From positions 3,006,384-3,070,383 of the forward strand of contig NZ_CP009268.1 in NCBI RefSeq assembly GCF_000807255.1: a stretch of 64,000 nucleotides of DNA, written 5' to 3'. This stretch comes from Clostridium pasteurianum DSM 525 = ATCC 6013 (lineage in GTDB: Bacteria; Bacillota; Clostridia; Clostridiales; Clostridiaceae). Below, piece after piece: positions 30,312 to 38,753 of the stretch. How positions within the stretch are numbered: position 1 is the first letter of the stretch; the number at the start of each line of letters is the position of its first letter. The position numbers and the translations under genes are program-made. Below the pieces are notes generated by a model. It was not told the origin of the DNA. It was given only the letters and a program-made list of their open reading frames with translations, and ran no database searches.

Positions 30312-31514
30312 ATGGAAAAGACTTTATTAAATATTGCTTTAATTTTAATATTTACAAAAATAGGTGGTTTAATCAGTAAAAAATTTAAAATGCCTGAAGT
30401 TCTCGGTGCATTGATTGCAGGTGTAATTTTAGGTCCCATGATATTAAACCTGGTTCATTATGATGAAAATATAAAATTACTTTCAAACATAGGTGTAATA
30501 CTTCTTATGTTTCTTGCAGGCATAGAAACCAATGTAAATGAATTTAAAAAATCCGGTTTATCTTCACTAATTATTGCCATTATGGGAATTATATTACCAT
30601 TAATTCTAGGGACCTTATCTGCATACATTTTCTTTGATAACTTCTGGGAAAATGTTCTTATTGGAGTAATCTTAACTGCTACAAGTGTTAGTATTACTGT
30701 TCAAACTTTAACAGAACTTGGAAAATTAAATACAAAAGCTGGAATAAATATTCTTGGAGCCGCTGTAATAGATGATATTTTAGGTCTTATTCTTATTTCT
30801 GTGGTGCTCACCTTGGCTCAGACAAATGCTCCTGTTTCCGCTGCCTCCTCTACAACTATAATACTTTTACTGACTTTTGCTAAAATATCTGTATTTTGTA
30901 TTGCATCTGTTCTGGCAGTAATATATCTCCCAAAACATATTAAAAAATTTTCTAAAAATATAAAACCTAGAAGATCAGTACTCACATTTTCTATAGCCTG
31001 TGCACTATTAATAGCTTACTTAGCTGAATTCTTAGGTATAGCTGGAATTACAGGTGCATATATATGCGGCCTTATTGTTTCATCTCTACAATATAAAGAG
31101 TATCTAGATAGAAGAATAAAAGCAATTTCATCTGGATTTCTATCCCTTATATTTTTTGCAAGTGTTGGTCTTGAAGCTAATTTAACCGGATTAAATTCTA
31201 AAGTAATACTTATTACCATTGTTATGTTCGTAATTGCTGTACTTGGCAAAGTTTTAGGATGCGGTATCAGTGCTAAAATGTTAAAAATGAGCAAAAGTGA
31301 ATCTTTACAAATTGGAGTTGGCATGATTTCAAGAGGAGAAGTGGCTATAATAACTTCAAATATATGCCTTCAAAAGGGTCTTATATCAGAAGAAGTATTT
31401 CTTCCTACTCTAATAGTAGTAATACTGACAACTATTATAACTCCTATATTATTAAAAATTTCTTTTTCACATAAAAATGAAAAACTAATTAATAATAATC
31501 CACAAAACTCATAA
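30312..31514 (+). CDS. CPA2 family cation:proton antiporter
   Basis: The 400-residue protein has about 12 membrane helices and matches the Na+/H+ exchanger (KefB/NapA-like CPA2) fold. The N-terminal GGLISKKFKMPEVLGALIAGVILGP is typical, and helix 6 carries the AAVIDDILGLILIS Asp-Asp pair of the ion site. The C-terminus lacks a TrkA-N domain. GGAGAAGATCT precedes the ATG. The ion, Na+ or K+, cannot be told. The structured leader upstream suggests post-initiation control. Confidence 0.93.
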   Translation: MEKTLLNIALILIFTKIGGLISKKFKMPEVLGALIAGVILGPMILNLVHYDENIKLLSNIGVILLMFLAGIETNVNEFKKSGLSSLIIAIMGIILPLILGTLSAYIFFDNFWENVLIGVILTATSVSITVQTLTELGKLNTKAGINILGAAVIDDILGLILISVVLTLAQTNAPVSAASSTTIILLLTFAKISVFCIASVLAVIYLPKHIKKFSKNIKPRRSVLTFSIACALLIAYLAEFLGIAGITGAYICGLIVSSLQYKEYLDRRIKAISSGFLSLIFFASVGLEANLTGLNSKVILITIVMFVIAVLGKVLGCGISAKMLKMSKSESLQIGVGMISRGEVAIITSNICLQKGLISEEVFLPTLIVVILTTIITPILLKISFSHKNEKLINNNPQNS

Positions 31515-31530
31515 ATTTTAATATCAAATT

Positions 31531-31568
31531 AGAGGCATGTATTACAAATAATTGCAATACATGCCTCT
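31531..31568. terminator. Convergent terminator hairpin
   Basis: A 13-bp stem (AGAGGCATGTATT and its complement) with a 12-nt loop lies between the antiporter gene and the convergent minus-strand gene. Confidence 0.8.
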
Positions 31569-31585
31569 ATAATTAATATGTATTT

Positions 31586-32494
31586 TTAAGGCTTTATTAT
31601 TGTTTCTAAAATAAAAACATAACTTTTTTCCATATCATAATCCCAAATCCAAGCATCAAAAGCATCAAATTTTAATTTTTTATTCATTATACGATCCCAT
31701 ATATCTTCAGCTGCTTGTACAGCGCCAGATACAGGATATCGCATAGCTGTCTTAATTACATTTTCAATATCATTTTTCAATAAAGCTTCCTGTATTAAAT
31801 CATAAAATTTTTCTGTACCATTTTTCAATGATAGCTCCATTAAATCAAAACCTATAAACAATAAGTCTGTTGAATGACTAATTATAGAGTCATTAAAATT
31901 CTTTTCAGCCTGTCTCTTACAAATTTTAAATATATTAATTAAATCTTCTATATCACTTTCATGATAAATTTTCTTTGCCTGTGCTAGCATTATATTTATT
32001 GCCACTAATATTTGACTATGTACACCTAAGCAAAGGCTAATATTATATTTATCTAAATCTTTATTTACTTCATTATTATTTATTATACTATTTTCTAAAT
32101 TTTCTAAATATCTCTTTAATTCATGTACATCACATCTATTTTCAATCAATGAAGAGAATTCTTTGTATATCTTATCAGTATTATCCATAAAATCAACTTT
32201 TTTAATTTCAATATTCTCTCTATCAATGACATTATGTAATATTAAAGCATCTTTCATGGAATCTTCATTTATATCCATCAAGACAACTTTATCAAATTTG
32301 TTGCTTAAGTACTCTAAATCAATATCGTAACATTTACCTGCTCCCCATATTGCAATACTTTTATTGGCATCTAAGTTTAGTTCCTGCATTCTTCTTTCTA
32401 CCACATCTCTAATAATTTCTCTATGTTTACTCCACATTTGAAATTTATGATCATCTTTATCATATATAACTTTTTTTAAATCGTTAAAACTCAA
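31586..32494 (-). CDS. Rossmann-fold, methyltransferase-like protein of unknown function
   Basis: The 302-residue protein has a nucleotide-binding segment typical of SAM-dependent methyltransferases: SIAIWGAGKCYDIDLEYLSNKFDKVVLMDI (about residues 45-75), where GAGKCYD resembles motif I and the Asp ends the next strand. No later catalytic motif is clear, and the C-terminal half is helical. GGGGGAAC precedes a TTG start. It could be a degenerate or divergent methyltransferase, or bind SAM or nucleotide as a regulator. Confidence 0.6.
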   Translation of the reverse strand: MSFNDLKKVIYDKDDHKFQMWSKHREIIRDVVERRMQELNLDANKSIAIWGAGKCYDIDLEYLSNKFDKVVLMDINEDSMKDALILHNVIDRENIEIKKVDFMDNTDKIYKEFSSLIENRCDVHELKRYLENLENSIINNNEVNKDLDKYNISLCLGVHSQILVAINIMLAQAKKIYHESDIEDLINIFKICKRQAEKNFNDSIISHSTDLLFIGFDLMELSLKNGTEKFYDLIQEALLKNDIENVIKTAMRYPVSGAVQAAEDIWDRIMNKKLKFDAFDAWIWDYDMEKSYVFILETIIKP

Positions 32495-32588
32495 AATAGT
32501 TCCCCCCTATCTCTCATTAAAATAATTATTTCTACATAAATATATAAATATCCTTTAATATATCCATATAATTTATTTAATAAAATAT

Positions 32589-32622
32589 AAATTGGTACTA
32601 ATATCTCTACTAATACCAATTT
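32589..32622 (-). terminator. Hairpin downstream of the lipoprotein gene
   Basis: A 9-bp stem (AAATTGGTA and its complement) with further pairing inside lies past the lipoprotein stop on the minus strand and is followed by T-rich bases. Confidence 0.5.
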
Positions 32623-32761
32623 AAAATTTATAGGGTAATGTTATACTTATATACTACACAATAAAGACACAATTGTAAACACTTATAATTACTTTTTAAT
32701 AATTATTTTCCGCAAAGTAATTATATAATCTACAATTACTTCCTTATAAATAAAATATTTT

Positions 32762-33142
32762 CTACTGATCAATTTTATCTATAACTTCTATAATTCTATC
32801 TGCTTGTTCACGTGTAATCACTTTATCTTCTACCAATTTATTTAAATTATCTTTTTGTTTCTGTTCAGTTTGCTTACCTAAATCACTTGCATTTGTCACG
32901 ATAGAATTTAAAACCTTATCAGCTTGATCTTTAGTAATTGTAGCATCATCAACTAATTGTTGAAGTCCTGCTTCATATTTTTTCTTAATTTGATTTCCAT
33001 CCAGTTGTCTTTCAGCTGAATTTTCTGTTGATCTTTTTAAATCAGAAGCACTTTTATTACCACAGGCTGTAAATAAAAGCATAAACATAGTACAGCTTAA
33101 AAAGAAAATAATTATCCTGTTGAAATTTTTATACCTATTCAC
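32762..33142 (-). CDS. Small lipoprotein with two repeated helical motifs
   Basis: This 126-residue protein has a signal peptide ending in the lipobox LFTAC, so it is probably a lipoprotein on the outer face of the membrane. Two repeats follow: LVDDATITKDQADKVLNSI and LVEDKVITREQADRIIEVI, a pattern like the DUF2680 family (a loop of I-T-x-x-Q-A-D). The start is GTG behind GGGAGTG. The function is unknown. Confidence 0.75.
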   Translation of the reverse strand: MNRYKNFNRIIIFFLSCTMFMLLFTACGNKSASDLKRSTENSAERQLDGNQIKKKYEAGLQQLVDDATITKDQADKVLNSIVTNASDLGKQTEQKQKDNLNKLVEDKVITREQADRIIEVIDKIDQ

Positions 33143-33308
33143 ACAAACACTCCCTTTACAATTATTATATATAAACTATACATGGTTATTATGTTATAAA
33201 CTTTTATATTTATACTTAATAAAAAATCACATATTGGATTTTTTACATGAAAAAACACTGATAGATATTTATCAGTGCCTTTCCAACTTAAAATTAAAAG
33301 GAGCTATG

Positions 33309-33319
33309 TTCTTTATATA
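33309..33319. repeat. Target-site duplication, left copy
   Basis: TTCTTTATATA abuts the left terminal repeat of the insertion sequence and recurs directly after the right one (34779-34789). The AT-rich flank makes the exact border ambiguous by one or two bases. Confidence 0.8.
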
Positions 33320-34778
33320 CACCACTTTACAAGTAATTAAAAAATACCAAAAAATACAACGTACCAAATACCTCTAAAATATCAATACTAACTTTGAAAG
33401 AAACCAGTAGAGAATGGAGGTATCTGGTACTATGGTTAGTATTGACCAAAAATCATTAATTCAAACAATAAAAATTTATTTAAGTGAATATAGATCAATT
33501 TTTAAGAAGCGAAGCTTTGTTATATTTGTTATACTCATTGAAGCTATACTAGCGGTTCAAGAGCTTCGCTCAATAAAATTTTTATATGATAATTTTATAA
33601 AAAAATATTGGACTAAAGTTCTAAATAGCTTTTATTACTTTTTATCCTACACCAAGTTTTCGGTAGAGAGTTTAATGATAGTTACAGTTAGAATAGCATT
33701 AACTCTCATTCCAGAAGATATAAAATCATCTATTACTATATTCTTAATTGTAGATGATACTCTTCAACCTAAATTTGGGAACAAATTTGATTGTTATAGT
33801 AAACTTTTTGACCATACACAGCATAATGGTACTTCGTACTTAAATGGGCATTGTTTTGTATCGTTAGTTATAAATATACCTATACTTTTTAATGGAAAAA
33901 TCAAGTATATTAGCCTACCCGTAGGGTATAAGCTCTATGATAAAACAAAAAGTAAACTTGAAATTGCAGGTAATATGATTGTAAATGTTATGCCACTACT
34001 TATAGATTATCAAGTTATTGTACTATGCGACAGCTGGTATACTAAAAAGCCATTTTTAGAAATATCAAAGAATTTCAATAACATTAATGTAATAGGGGCA
34101 GTTCGTTCTGATACGTGCTTATATGATTTACAGCCTAAACCTACAGGTAAAAGAGGACGCCCAAGAAAAAAAGGTGAAAAACTCAATATTAAAAACTTTA
34201 ACTATGAAAAAGTAGATAACTACTATATAGCAACTAAAAAAGTAATAACAAACTTATTTGATGAACCAGTATTTGTAACTGTAACCACTACAGATATTGA
34301 TAAATTTTCATCTGTAAGGTTATATATTAGCTCTATAGAACCTTCAGAATTGGAAGTTTTTAAGAACTACAATACTGATGACTTAACTATCGATAAAAAC
34401 AAACCACATCTTATTCCATTTTATACATACAAAATAAGATGGAACATAGAAGTTATTTTTTATCAACATAAATTCTTCTGGTCTTTTGGTAAATATATGG
34501 TAAGGTCTCAAGAGGCTATAGAGAAATATGTTAACTTACTGGCTATCGCCTACAGTTTTACGGTAATATTACCTTTTATAAATAAAGCTTTTTCGAAATA
34601 CCAATTTAAGAGTCCCCAGGTAACTAAAAATACTATATCTTACCAAATGTCAAAAGAATTAATATTACGCACTTTCGTGCAAAAGCTACAAAAGAACAAA
34701 ATTCAAGAAGAAGTTCTAAAGGTAATTAATTCCTTGGCTTCTCAAGATAACGCTAGTTAATTTTATTGTAAAGTGGTG
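33320..34778 (+). mobile_element. IS4-type insertion sequence, intact
   Basis: The element is 1459 bp. Its 13-bp perfect terminal inverted repeats are CACCACTTTACAA (33320-33332) and TTGTAAAGTGGTG (34766-34778). It is flanked by an 11-bp direct repeat, a size usual for the IS4 superfamily (10-12 bp). It contains a single complete DDE transposase gene. An alternative 14-bp repeat with a 9-bp duplication also fits the border. Both ends and the gene are complete, so it may be active. It marks the left edge of the accessory island. Confidence 0.9.
33432..34760 (+). CDS. DDE transposase (IS4 superfamily)
   Basis: The protein of 442 residues has the DDE triad: Asp in LIVDDTLQPKFG (about 107), Asp in LCDSWYTKKPF (about 199), and Glu in YKIRWNIEVIFYQHK with YMVRSQ downstream (about 338-355), the IS4-type Y-(2)-R-(3)-E-(6)-K signature. 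GGAGG directly precedes the ATG at 33432 at a proper spacing, so I prefer this to an in-frame ATG 18 bases upstream. It has full length and no internal stop. Confidence 0.9.
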   Translation: MVSIDQKSLIQTIKIYLSEYRSIFKKRSFVIFVILIEAILAVQELRSIKFLYDNFIKKYWTKVLNSFYYFLSYTKFSVESLMIVTVRIALTLIPEDIKSSITIFLIVDDTLQPKFGNKFDCYSKLFDHTQHNGTSYLNGHCFVSLVINIPILFNGKIKYISLPVGYKLYDKTKSKLEIAGNMIVNVMPLLIDYQVIVLCDSWYTKKPFLEISKNFNNINVIGAVRSDTCLYDLQPKPTGKRGRPRKKGEKLNIKNFNYEKVDNYYIATKKVITNLFDEPVFVTVTTTDIDKFSSVRLYISSIEPSELEVFKNYNTDDLTIDKNKPHLIPFYTYKIRWNIEVIFYQHKFFWSFGKYMVRSQEAIEKYVNLLAIAYSFTVILPFINKAFSKYQFKSPQVTKNTISYQMSKELILRTFVQKLQKNKIQEEVLKVINSLASQDNAS

Positions 34779-34789
34779 TTCTTTATATA
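34779..34789. repeat. Target-site duplication, right copy
   Basis: This copy is identical to the 11 bases at 33309-33319 and abuts the right terminal inverted repeat. Confidence 0.8.
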
Positions 34790-34956
34790 TATAATACATA
34801 ATTTTCATTATATTTGTCAATACATTTTTGTATAAAATTATGCAAAACAATTTATTTTAATATATAATATAAGTTTTATATGCAATAAATTAACGCCATT
34901 TAATACAAATTAATATTATTTAGAATTTATACTATTATAGATTAAATTTCTATATT

Positions 34957-34988
34957 AAAAAAGGATCTAGAATTAATCTAAATCCTTT
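34957..34988 (-). terminator. Terminator after the Met-rich gene
   Basis: On the minus strand AAAGGATTTAGA pairs with TCTAGATCCTTT across a short loop, followed by a T-run. It ends the transcript of the Met-rich gene. Confidence 0.75.
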
Positions 34989-34995
34989 AAAATAT

Positions 34996-35331
34996 TTAAT
35001 GCATCATATGATGCATTATCGTCATTTCAACAATTCTACTTAGATATTGCCTTGCTTGATCTAATGACATATTGCAATTTGTTAATGTATTTATTAAGTC
35101 AGGATGATGCTTTTCAAACATTTCTACAATTTCTTCAGTATCTGATTTTATTTTTTGCATATCCATATTTGACATATTCATCTTATCTGACATTTGCTCT
35201 TCCATATTAGGCATATGACTTACAGATGGATTTGCATTTATCTTATCTATTCTATCTTCTTCTAATTCTTCTCCTCTAAATAAATATTCTATATTTGGCA
35301 TTATTGGCACTTCATATTTTTTTTGATACAT
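34996..35331 (-). CDS. Small Met/His-rich protein of unknown function
   Basis: This 111-residue protein is not recognised. It contains a Met-rich stretch (MPNMEEQMSDKMNMSNMDMQ), an acidic N-terminal part (YLFRGEELEED) and a helical C-terminus ending in MTIMHHMMH. The GGAGG before its ATG lies inside the end of the half-hsdS cassette, and the two overlap by 20 bases, so translation may be coupled. A metal-binding role is possible given the Met and His content, but this is only a guess. Confidence 0.6.
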   Translation of the reverse strand: MYQKKYEVPIMPNIEYLFRGEELEEDRIDKINANPSVSHMPNMEEQMSDKMNMSNMDMQKIKSDTEEIVEMFEKHHPDLINTLTNCNMSLDQARQYLSRIVEMTIMHHMMH

Positions 35332-35995
35332 TTAATCCTCCAATAAATTTTTCAACAATATCATGATATGTAAATATAGATGTATTTGTTTCCTTTATAA
35401 ATTCAAATTTCAATTTGTCGACTTGGTTAACAAAGGCTGCAAATTGGTTTTGCAGTTCTAGTGGCGGATAAATTATAGGAAACTCCTCCAAATGTTCTTT
35501 ATTTATTTGTCTCTTATCAATTCCTCCAACACATACACTCCTTATATAATCTCTATATTCATTTGTAGTAAGAATAAATAAGACAAATTCATTTATTTCA
35601 CCATCTTGTAACCTTATCAAATAAACGTGTCCATTAATATTCGCACTATCATCTTCTCCTATAAACATAGCTGCTCTACCTAAGCTACTATTTTCAGTAT
35701 TTATTCTACCAGTTTTAGTCATTAAAATATCTCTATTCTTTAAACTACTTTTTAACATTTTATTATGAGTTTCTTTATCTATATATGCTATATCATCAAG
35801 TACCAATTTATTTTTCCAAACATTTTGACTTCTAAAAAACATAATCCCTTCATCAACATAAACTTCACTTCCTCCTTTTGGAGTATTTCCGCTTAGTATT
35901 TTAGTTGATATATTTTTTAATTTTTTAACTTCCCATCCCATAGGATTATTTATAGGGTCACCAAACATCCCTATAAATCTCGATTTATATTCCAC
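35312..35995 (-). CDS. Half-length HsdS specificity cassette
   Basis: This 227-residue protein matches only the second half of a type I specificity subunit: SRFIGMFGDP, then one target-recognition domain and the conserved PPLELQNQFAAFVNQVDKLKFE. It aligns with the second half of the full HsdS (38754-39992), but the recognition domain differs, and the C-terminus diverges after the last repeat. It begins at GTG with no clear ribosome binding site, so it may be a silent cassette. It lies next to a tyrosine recombinase gene. It has the same orientation as the full hsdS, which argues against simple inversion. Confidence 0.85.
   Translation of the reverse strand: MEYKSRFIGMFGDPINNPMGWEVKKLKNISTKILSGNTPKGGSEVYVDEGIMFFRSQNVWKNKLVLDDIAYIDKETHNKMLKSSLKNRDILMTKTGRINTENSSLGRAAMFIGEDDSANINGHVYLIRLQDGEINEFVLFILTTNEYRDYIRSVCVGGIDKRQINKEHLEEFPIIYPPLELQNQFAAFVNQVDKLKFEFIKETNTSIFTYHDIVEKFIGGLNVSKKI
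35402..35466 (+). repeat. hsdS direct repeat B, copy 1
   Basis: These 65 bases match 38835-38899 at 58 of 65 positions, with the first 24 bases identical. They encode the conserved PPLELQNQFA-VDKLKFE region and could serve for recombination. Confidence 0.75.
35958..35986 (+). repeat. hsdS direct repeat A, copy 1
   Basis: These 29 bases match 39379-39407 at 27 of 29 positions. They encode the SRFI-MFGDP boundary of the recognition domain in both hsdS copies. Confidence 0.75.
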
Positions 35996-36016
35996 ATAAT
36001 AACATATAAACTGTAT

Positions 36017-37006
36017 TCAACCAATATACTTTCTATGGGAAATCTTAACATTATTTTGACTAACCATGGCATATTCAAGTGTTGTATCTATCTTTTGATG
36101 ACCTAAAAGATGCTGCACCTGCTCTATAGGCATTCCCTTATCAATAGCTCTTGTTGCCAGTGTTCTTCTGAATTTATGAGGATGTACCTTATTAATGCTA
36201 AGCCTTTTTCCCAAAGTTCTCATTCTAATTTCAACTCCACTGATGTTTAGCCTGTTATATGGCTCTATTAATGAAACAAATAATGCTTTATTATTATCTA
36301 CTCTGCTATCAATATAATTTTGTAAGTGTATCTTAGTTCTTGCATCAAAGTATACTTTTCTCTGCTTATTACCTTTCCCCTCAACGATGCATTCTCTTTC
36401 ATTGAAATTTATATCATCTATATCTAATTTTACTAGCTCTCCAACACGTATTCCAGTAGAATTTAACAAATCTATAATAGCAAGATCTCGTATTTCTTTA
36501 CAATTATCACGCATTATTTCTAAATTCTCATCTGTATATATTTCTTTCACAATCTTCCCAGTTCTTATTTTATGGATTCGTCTTACTGGACTCTTTAAAA
36601 CATAATTTTCATCTTCCAGCCAGGAAAAAAATGTTGATAAAATTCTTCTAATATTATCAATAGTAATCTTACTACAACCACTTTTTTTCTCATATTCCCC
36701 CAAGTATTGCCTTAAATTCTCTGTTGTAATATGCTTAACTGCTTTATTTAACGTTTTCAACATATTTTCTATAGTTGACTTATAATACTTAATAGACTTT
36801 TCTGAACAGCCCTCTACCCTCTTTGCACAAATAAATATATTACAGTAATCAATTTCATCATTTTCGAAAATTTTCTTATTAGACTTGTCTACCAAAGTTA
36901 ATCCTTGAAATTTTCTTAACAAAACTTTATGAAGTTCTTCCATTTGCATGTTATCCAGTAAATTTATCATTTCCTGTTCAATTTCAACAATAAGTTTTTC
37001 CATCAT
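36017..37006 (-). CDS. Tyrosine recombinase (XerC/D-like)
   Basis: The 329-residue protein has an N-terminal SAM-like core-binding domain (VEGCSEKSIKYYKSTIENML) and a catalytic domain with the Arg in STGIRVGEL (about 186), the H-x-x-R box in HPHKFRRTLATRA (about 278) and LLGHQKIDTTLEYAMVS with the nucleophilic Tyr (about 312). TAGGAGCTG precedes the ATG. It sits between the half-hsdS and the ATPase module, so it probably rearranges hsdS sequences. It has its own promoter region, with an inverted repeat at 37036-37070, and follows the terminator of the ATPase module. Confidence 0.93.
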   Translation of the reverse strand: MMEKLIVEIEQEMINLLDNMQMEELHKVLLRKFQGLTLVDKSNKKIFENDEIDYCNIFICAKRVEGCSEKSIKYYKSTIENMLKTLNKAVKHITTENLRQYLGEYEKKSGCSKITIDNIRRILSTFFSWLEDENYVLKSPVRRIHKIRTGKIVKEIYTDENLEIMRDNCKEIRDLAIIDLLNSTGIRVGELVKLDIDDINFNERECIVEGKGNKQRKVYFDARTKIHLQNYIDSRVDNNKALFVSLIEPYNRLNISGVEIRMRTLGKRLSINKVHPHKFRRTLATRAIDKGMPIEQVQHLLGHQKIDTTLEYAMVSQNNVKISHRKYIG

Positions 37007-37035
37007 AATTTTCAGCTCCTAACATCTAATATATT

Positions 37036-37070
37036 ATGGTATATTGCCACTAATTGCATTATTATACCAT
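37036..37070 (-). promoter_or_regulatory. Inverted repeat in the recombinase promoter
   Basis: ATGGTATA and TATACCAT flank a 19-base spacer, 30 bases upstream of the recombinase start. The minus strand reads TGGTATAAT, an extended -10-like box. A similar GGTATA/TATACC pair lies at the same place before the ATPase gene (38665-38698). Confidence 0.45.
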
Positions 37071-37080
37071 TTATAAAAAC

Positions 37081-37123
37081 AATCTGGTTAAAAGTGCTAT
37101 TCAACAACACTTTTAACCAGATT
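37081..37123 (-). terminator. Terminator of the ATPase/nuclease module
   Basis: A 16-bp perfect stem (AATCTGGTTAAAAGTG and its complement) encloses the stop codon of the small gene. On the minus strand the stem is followed by TTGTTTTTATAAA. Confidence 0.85.
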
Positions 37124-37609
37124 ATATTTATTAGCAATCTTATCATTCATTACAATAATTTCGCTTTTCCAAATGGTATTGTGATATGATAATTTCCTCT
37201 TTAGTGCATCTGATATAGGTAATAGCCATTCTATCTCATGTCCTTTAATTACAAGAATAAACTTTAACTTTGCTTGACTATTATTCAATTCAAAAAAGTT
37301 ATTATTCAGTTCCCCATAAGCCTTATTTCTTTTTAAAATAGCTGAATAAAATAAGTTAAAAGAATGTATAAATTTATCTGAAATTTCATCTATAAACTCA
37401 TCAAAACGTATAATATTGTGTTGTGTGGGCCTTGGTGAACTTGATTTTGCTTCAATAAAATTCAGTTCATTTACATTTCTTAAAAGAATGAATTCTACAA
37501 CTTTTATGCCATCTCCTATTTTATTATGTAGTTTAGATTTTTCAATCTTAAAAATTTTATCTTCCTGAAAATCACCAAAAATCATATTAGATTCTTTTAT
37601 CTGCACCAT
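37097..37609 (-). CDS. Putative PD-(D/E)XK-like nuclease partner of the ATPase
   Basis: This 170-residue protein belongs to no family I can name. The segment VEFILLRNVNELNFIEAKSSSPRP (residues 38-61) fits a PD-(D/E)XK pattern, with Glu39, then Glu53 and Lys55 as E-A-K. Its start overlaps the stop of the ATPase gene by one base, so the two are translationally coupled. The pair sits between hsdS and the recombinase in a defence locus. A nuclease effector licensed by the ATPase is plausible, but no activity can be asserted. Confidence 0.6.
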   Translation of the reverse strand: MVQIKESNMIFGDFQEDKIFKIEKSKLHNKIGDGIKVVEFILLRNVNELNFIEAKSSSPRPTQHNIIRFDEFIDEISDKFIHSFNLFYSAILKRNKAYGELNNNFFELNNSQAKLKFILVIKGHEIEWLLPISDALKRKLSYHNTIWKSEIIVMNDKIANKYNLVKSVVE

Positions 37610-38637
37610 TATTCCATCGCCCTTTCAACTTCATCTTTATACAGTTGAATAAAGGTATCCATTATGGTATTATTTTTCAAATCTCCAAACTTAGTATTGT
37701 TCTCACATTTTACGCCATAATTAGTTTTATATAATGAATAATACATAATTTCGTCATTTTCAGATCGTTTAACTTCAAAATATTTTGCAAAAATATAATC
37801 ATGTGTGGTAAGAAAAATTTGAACACCATTTCTCTGTAATTCAATTAATATTTCCACTAAATCTGGAATAAATTTAGGATTAATATTGGATTCCGGCTCA
37901 TCCCATAAAAGAATACTATTCTCTGTTATATTCTCATTCATTAAAAGCTGCCATAACAACCCTATTTTCTTTAATCCTTCTGCTTCTACTGCAAAATCAA
38001 CCATATCACCATTATTTTTTTTAACATAAAATTCTTCATTTTCAATGACAACCTTGCCATCCATCATCTTTTCAAGAATTGGCAGTATTTTCAATGCAAT
38101 CTTAGGTGGTTCTTTTAATTGCCACTGTGAAGCTATTTTTACAATATCAATTAATGTTTTATCAAATGGAAATTCATTAAATTTATCAGCCATTGATACA
38201 AGACCTTTTGAGTGAGTAAGCATATCCTTTGCTGGAATAAATGTACAATTCATTTCCTGTGATGGATATGATATTTCATATGAACATTCATGCTTAATAC
38301 CTGTTTTCGGATTACTTTCATTAATATTAAAATTAGATTTTCCCGCTAAATATTTTTTATCTGACTTATTATTAATATTTAATGCCTTTACTTCTAAAAA
38401 TAACGGTTTAAACTGTTTAACTAAAAAATCACTTTTTAAGTTAACAGATTTAAAGTATTTTGAGATATCCTCTATATTTTTGCTTTTAGAAATTTGAATA
38501 TCTGAATAAATTGCCTTAAGTAATTGTGTTTTTCCTGTGCCGTTCTCTCCAATTATTATATTTATACCCTTTGAAAAATCAGCTTTAAAGTTTTTAAAAA
38601 CAGTAAAGTTTCTTAATTCAACACTTTCTATACTCAC
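37609..38637 (-). CDS. AAA/ABC-type ATPase, putative defence component
   Basis: The 342-residue protein has an ABC-like ATPase fold: Walker A GENGTGKT (30-37), an insertion of about 180 residues, a signature-like region VEAEGLKKIGLLWQLL (about 217-232), Walker B ILLWDEPES (242-250) and the switch His in FLTTHD (276-280). It belongs to the RecF/OLD-type AAA class common in two-gene phage defence systems. The start is GTG behind AAGGAGTGATA. It forms a coupled pair with the next gene and ends in a terminator. The insertion probably carries the specificity. Confidence 0.8.
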   Translation of the reverse strand: MSIESVELRNFTVFKNFKADFSKGINIIIGENGTGKTQLLKAIYSDIQISKSKNIEDISKYFKSVNLKSDFLVKQFKPLFLEVKALNINNKSDKKYLAGKSNFNINESNPKTGIKHECSYEISYPSQEMNCTFIPAKDMLTHSKGLVSMADKFNEFPFDKTLIDIVKIASQWQLKEPPKIALKILPILEKMMDGKVVIENEEFYVKKNNGDMVDFAVEAEGLKKIGLLWQLLMNENITENSILLWDEPESNINPKFIPDLVEILIELQRNGVQIFLTTHDYIFAKYFEVKRSENDEIMYYSLYKTNYGVKCENNTKFGDLKNNTIMDTFIQLYKDEVERAME

Positions 38638-38664
38638 AATTGTATCACTCCTTGTTACCCATAA

Positions 38665-38698
38665 GGTATATTATTAGTTTTCTCTTATATTATATACC
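38665..38698 (-). promoter_or_regulatory. Inverted repeat in the ATPase module promoter
   Basis: GGTATA and TATACC flank a 22-base spacer, 28 bases upstream of the ATPase start, and resemble the repeat before the recombinase gene in sequence and placement. On the minus strand it overlaps a TATAAT-like box. Confidence 0.45.
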
Positions 38699-38753
38699 AT
38701 AATTTACCTGTTTGAAATTAAGTTAATGGTAATTACTTCAAGATCATATATAA

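Noticed and set aside
30185-30379. Possible short peptide gene before the antiporter
   Set aside because: It starts at TTG with no ribosome binding site and overlaps the antiporter and its leader hairpins.
37097-37609. RloB-like (toprim) protein linked to restriction loci
   Set aside because: It lacks the toprim-type Glu and Asp motifs at its N-terminus; the E-A-K segment suggests a different fold.
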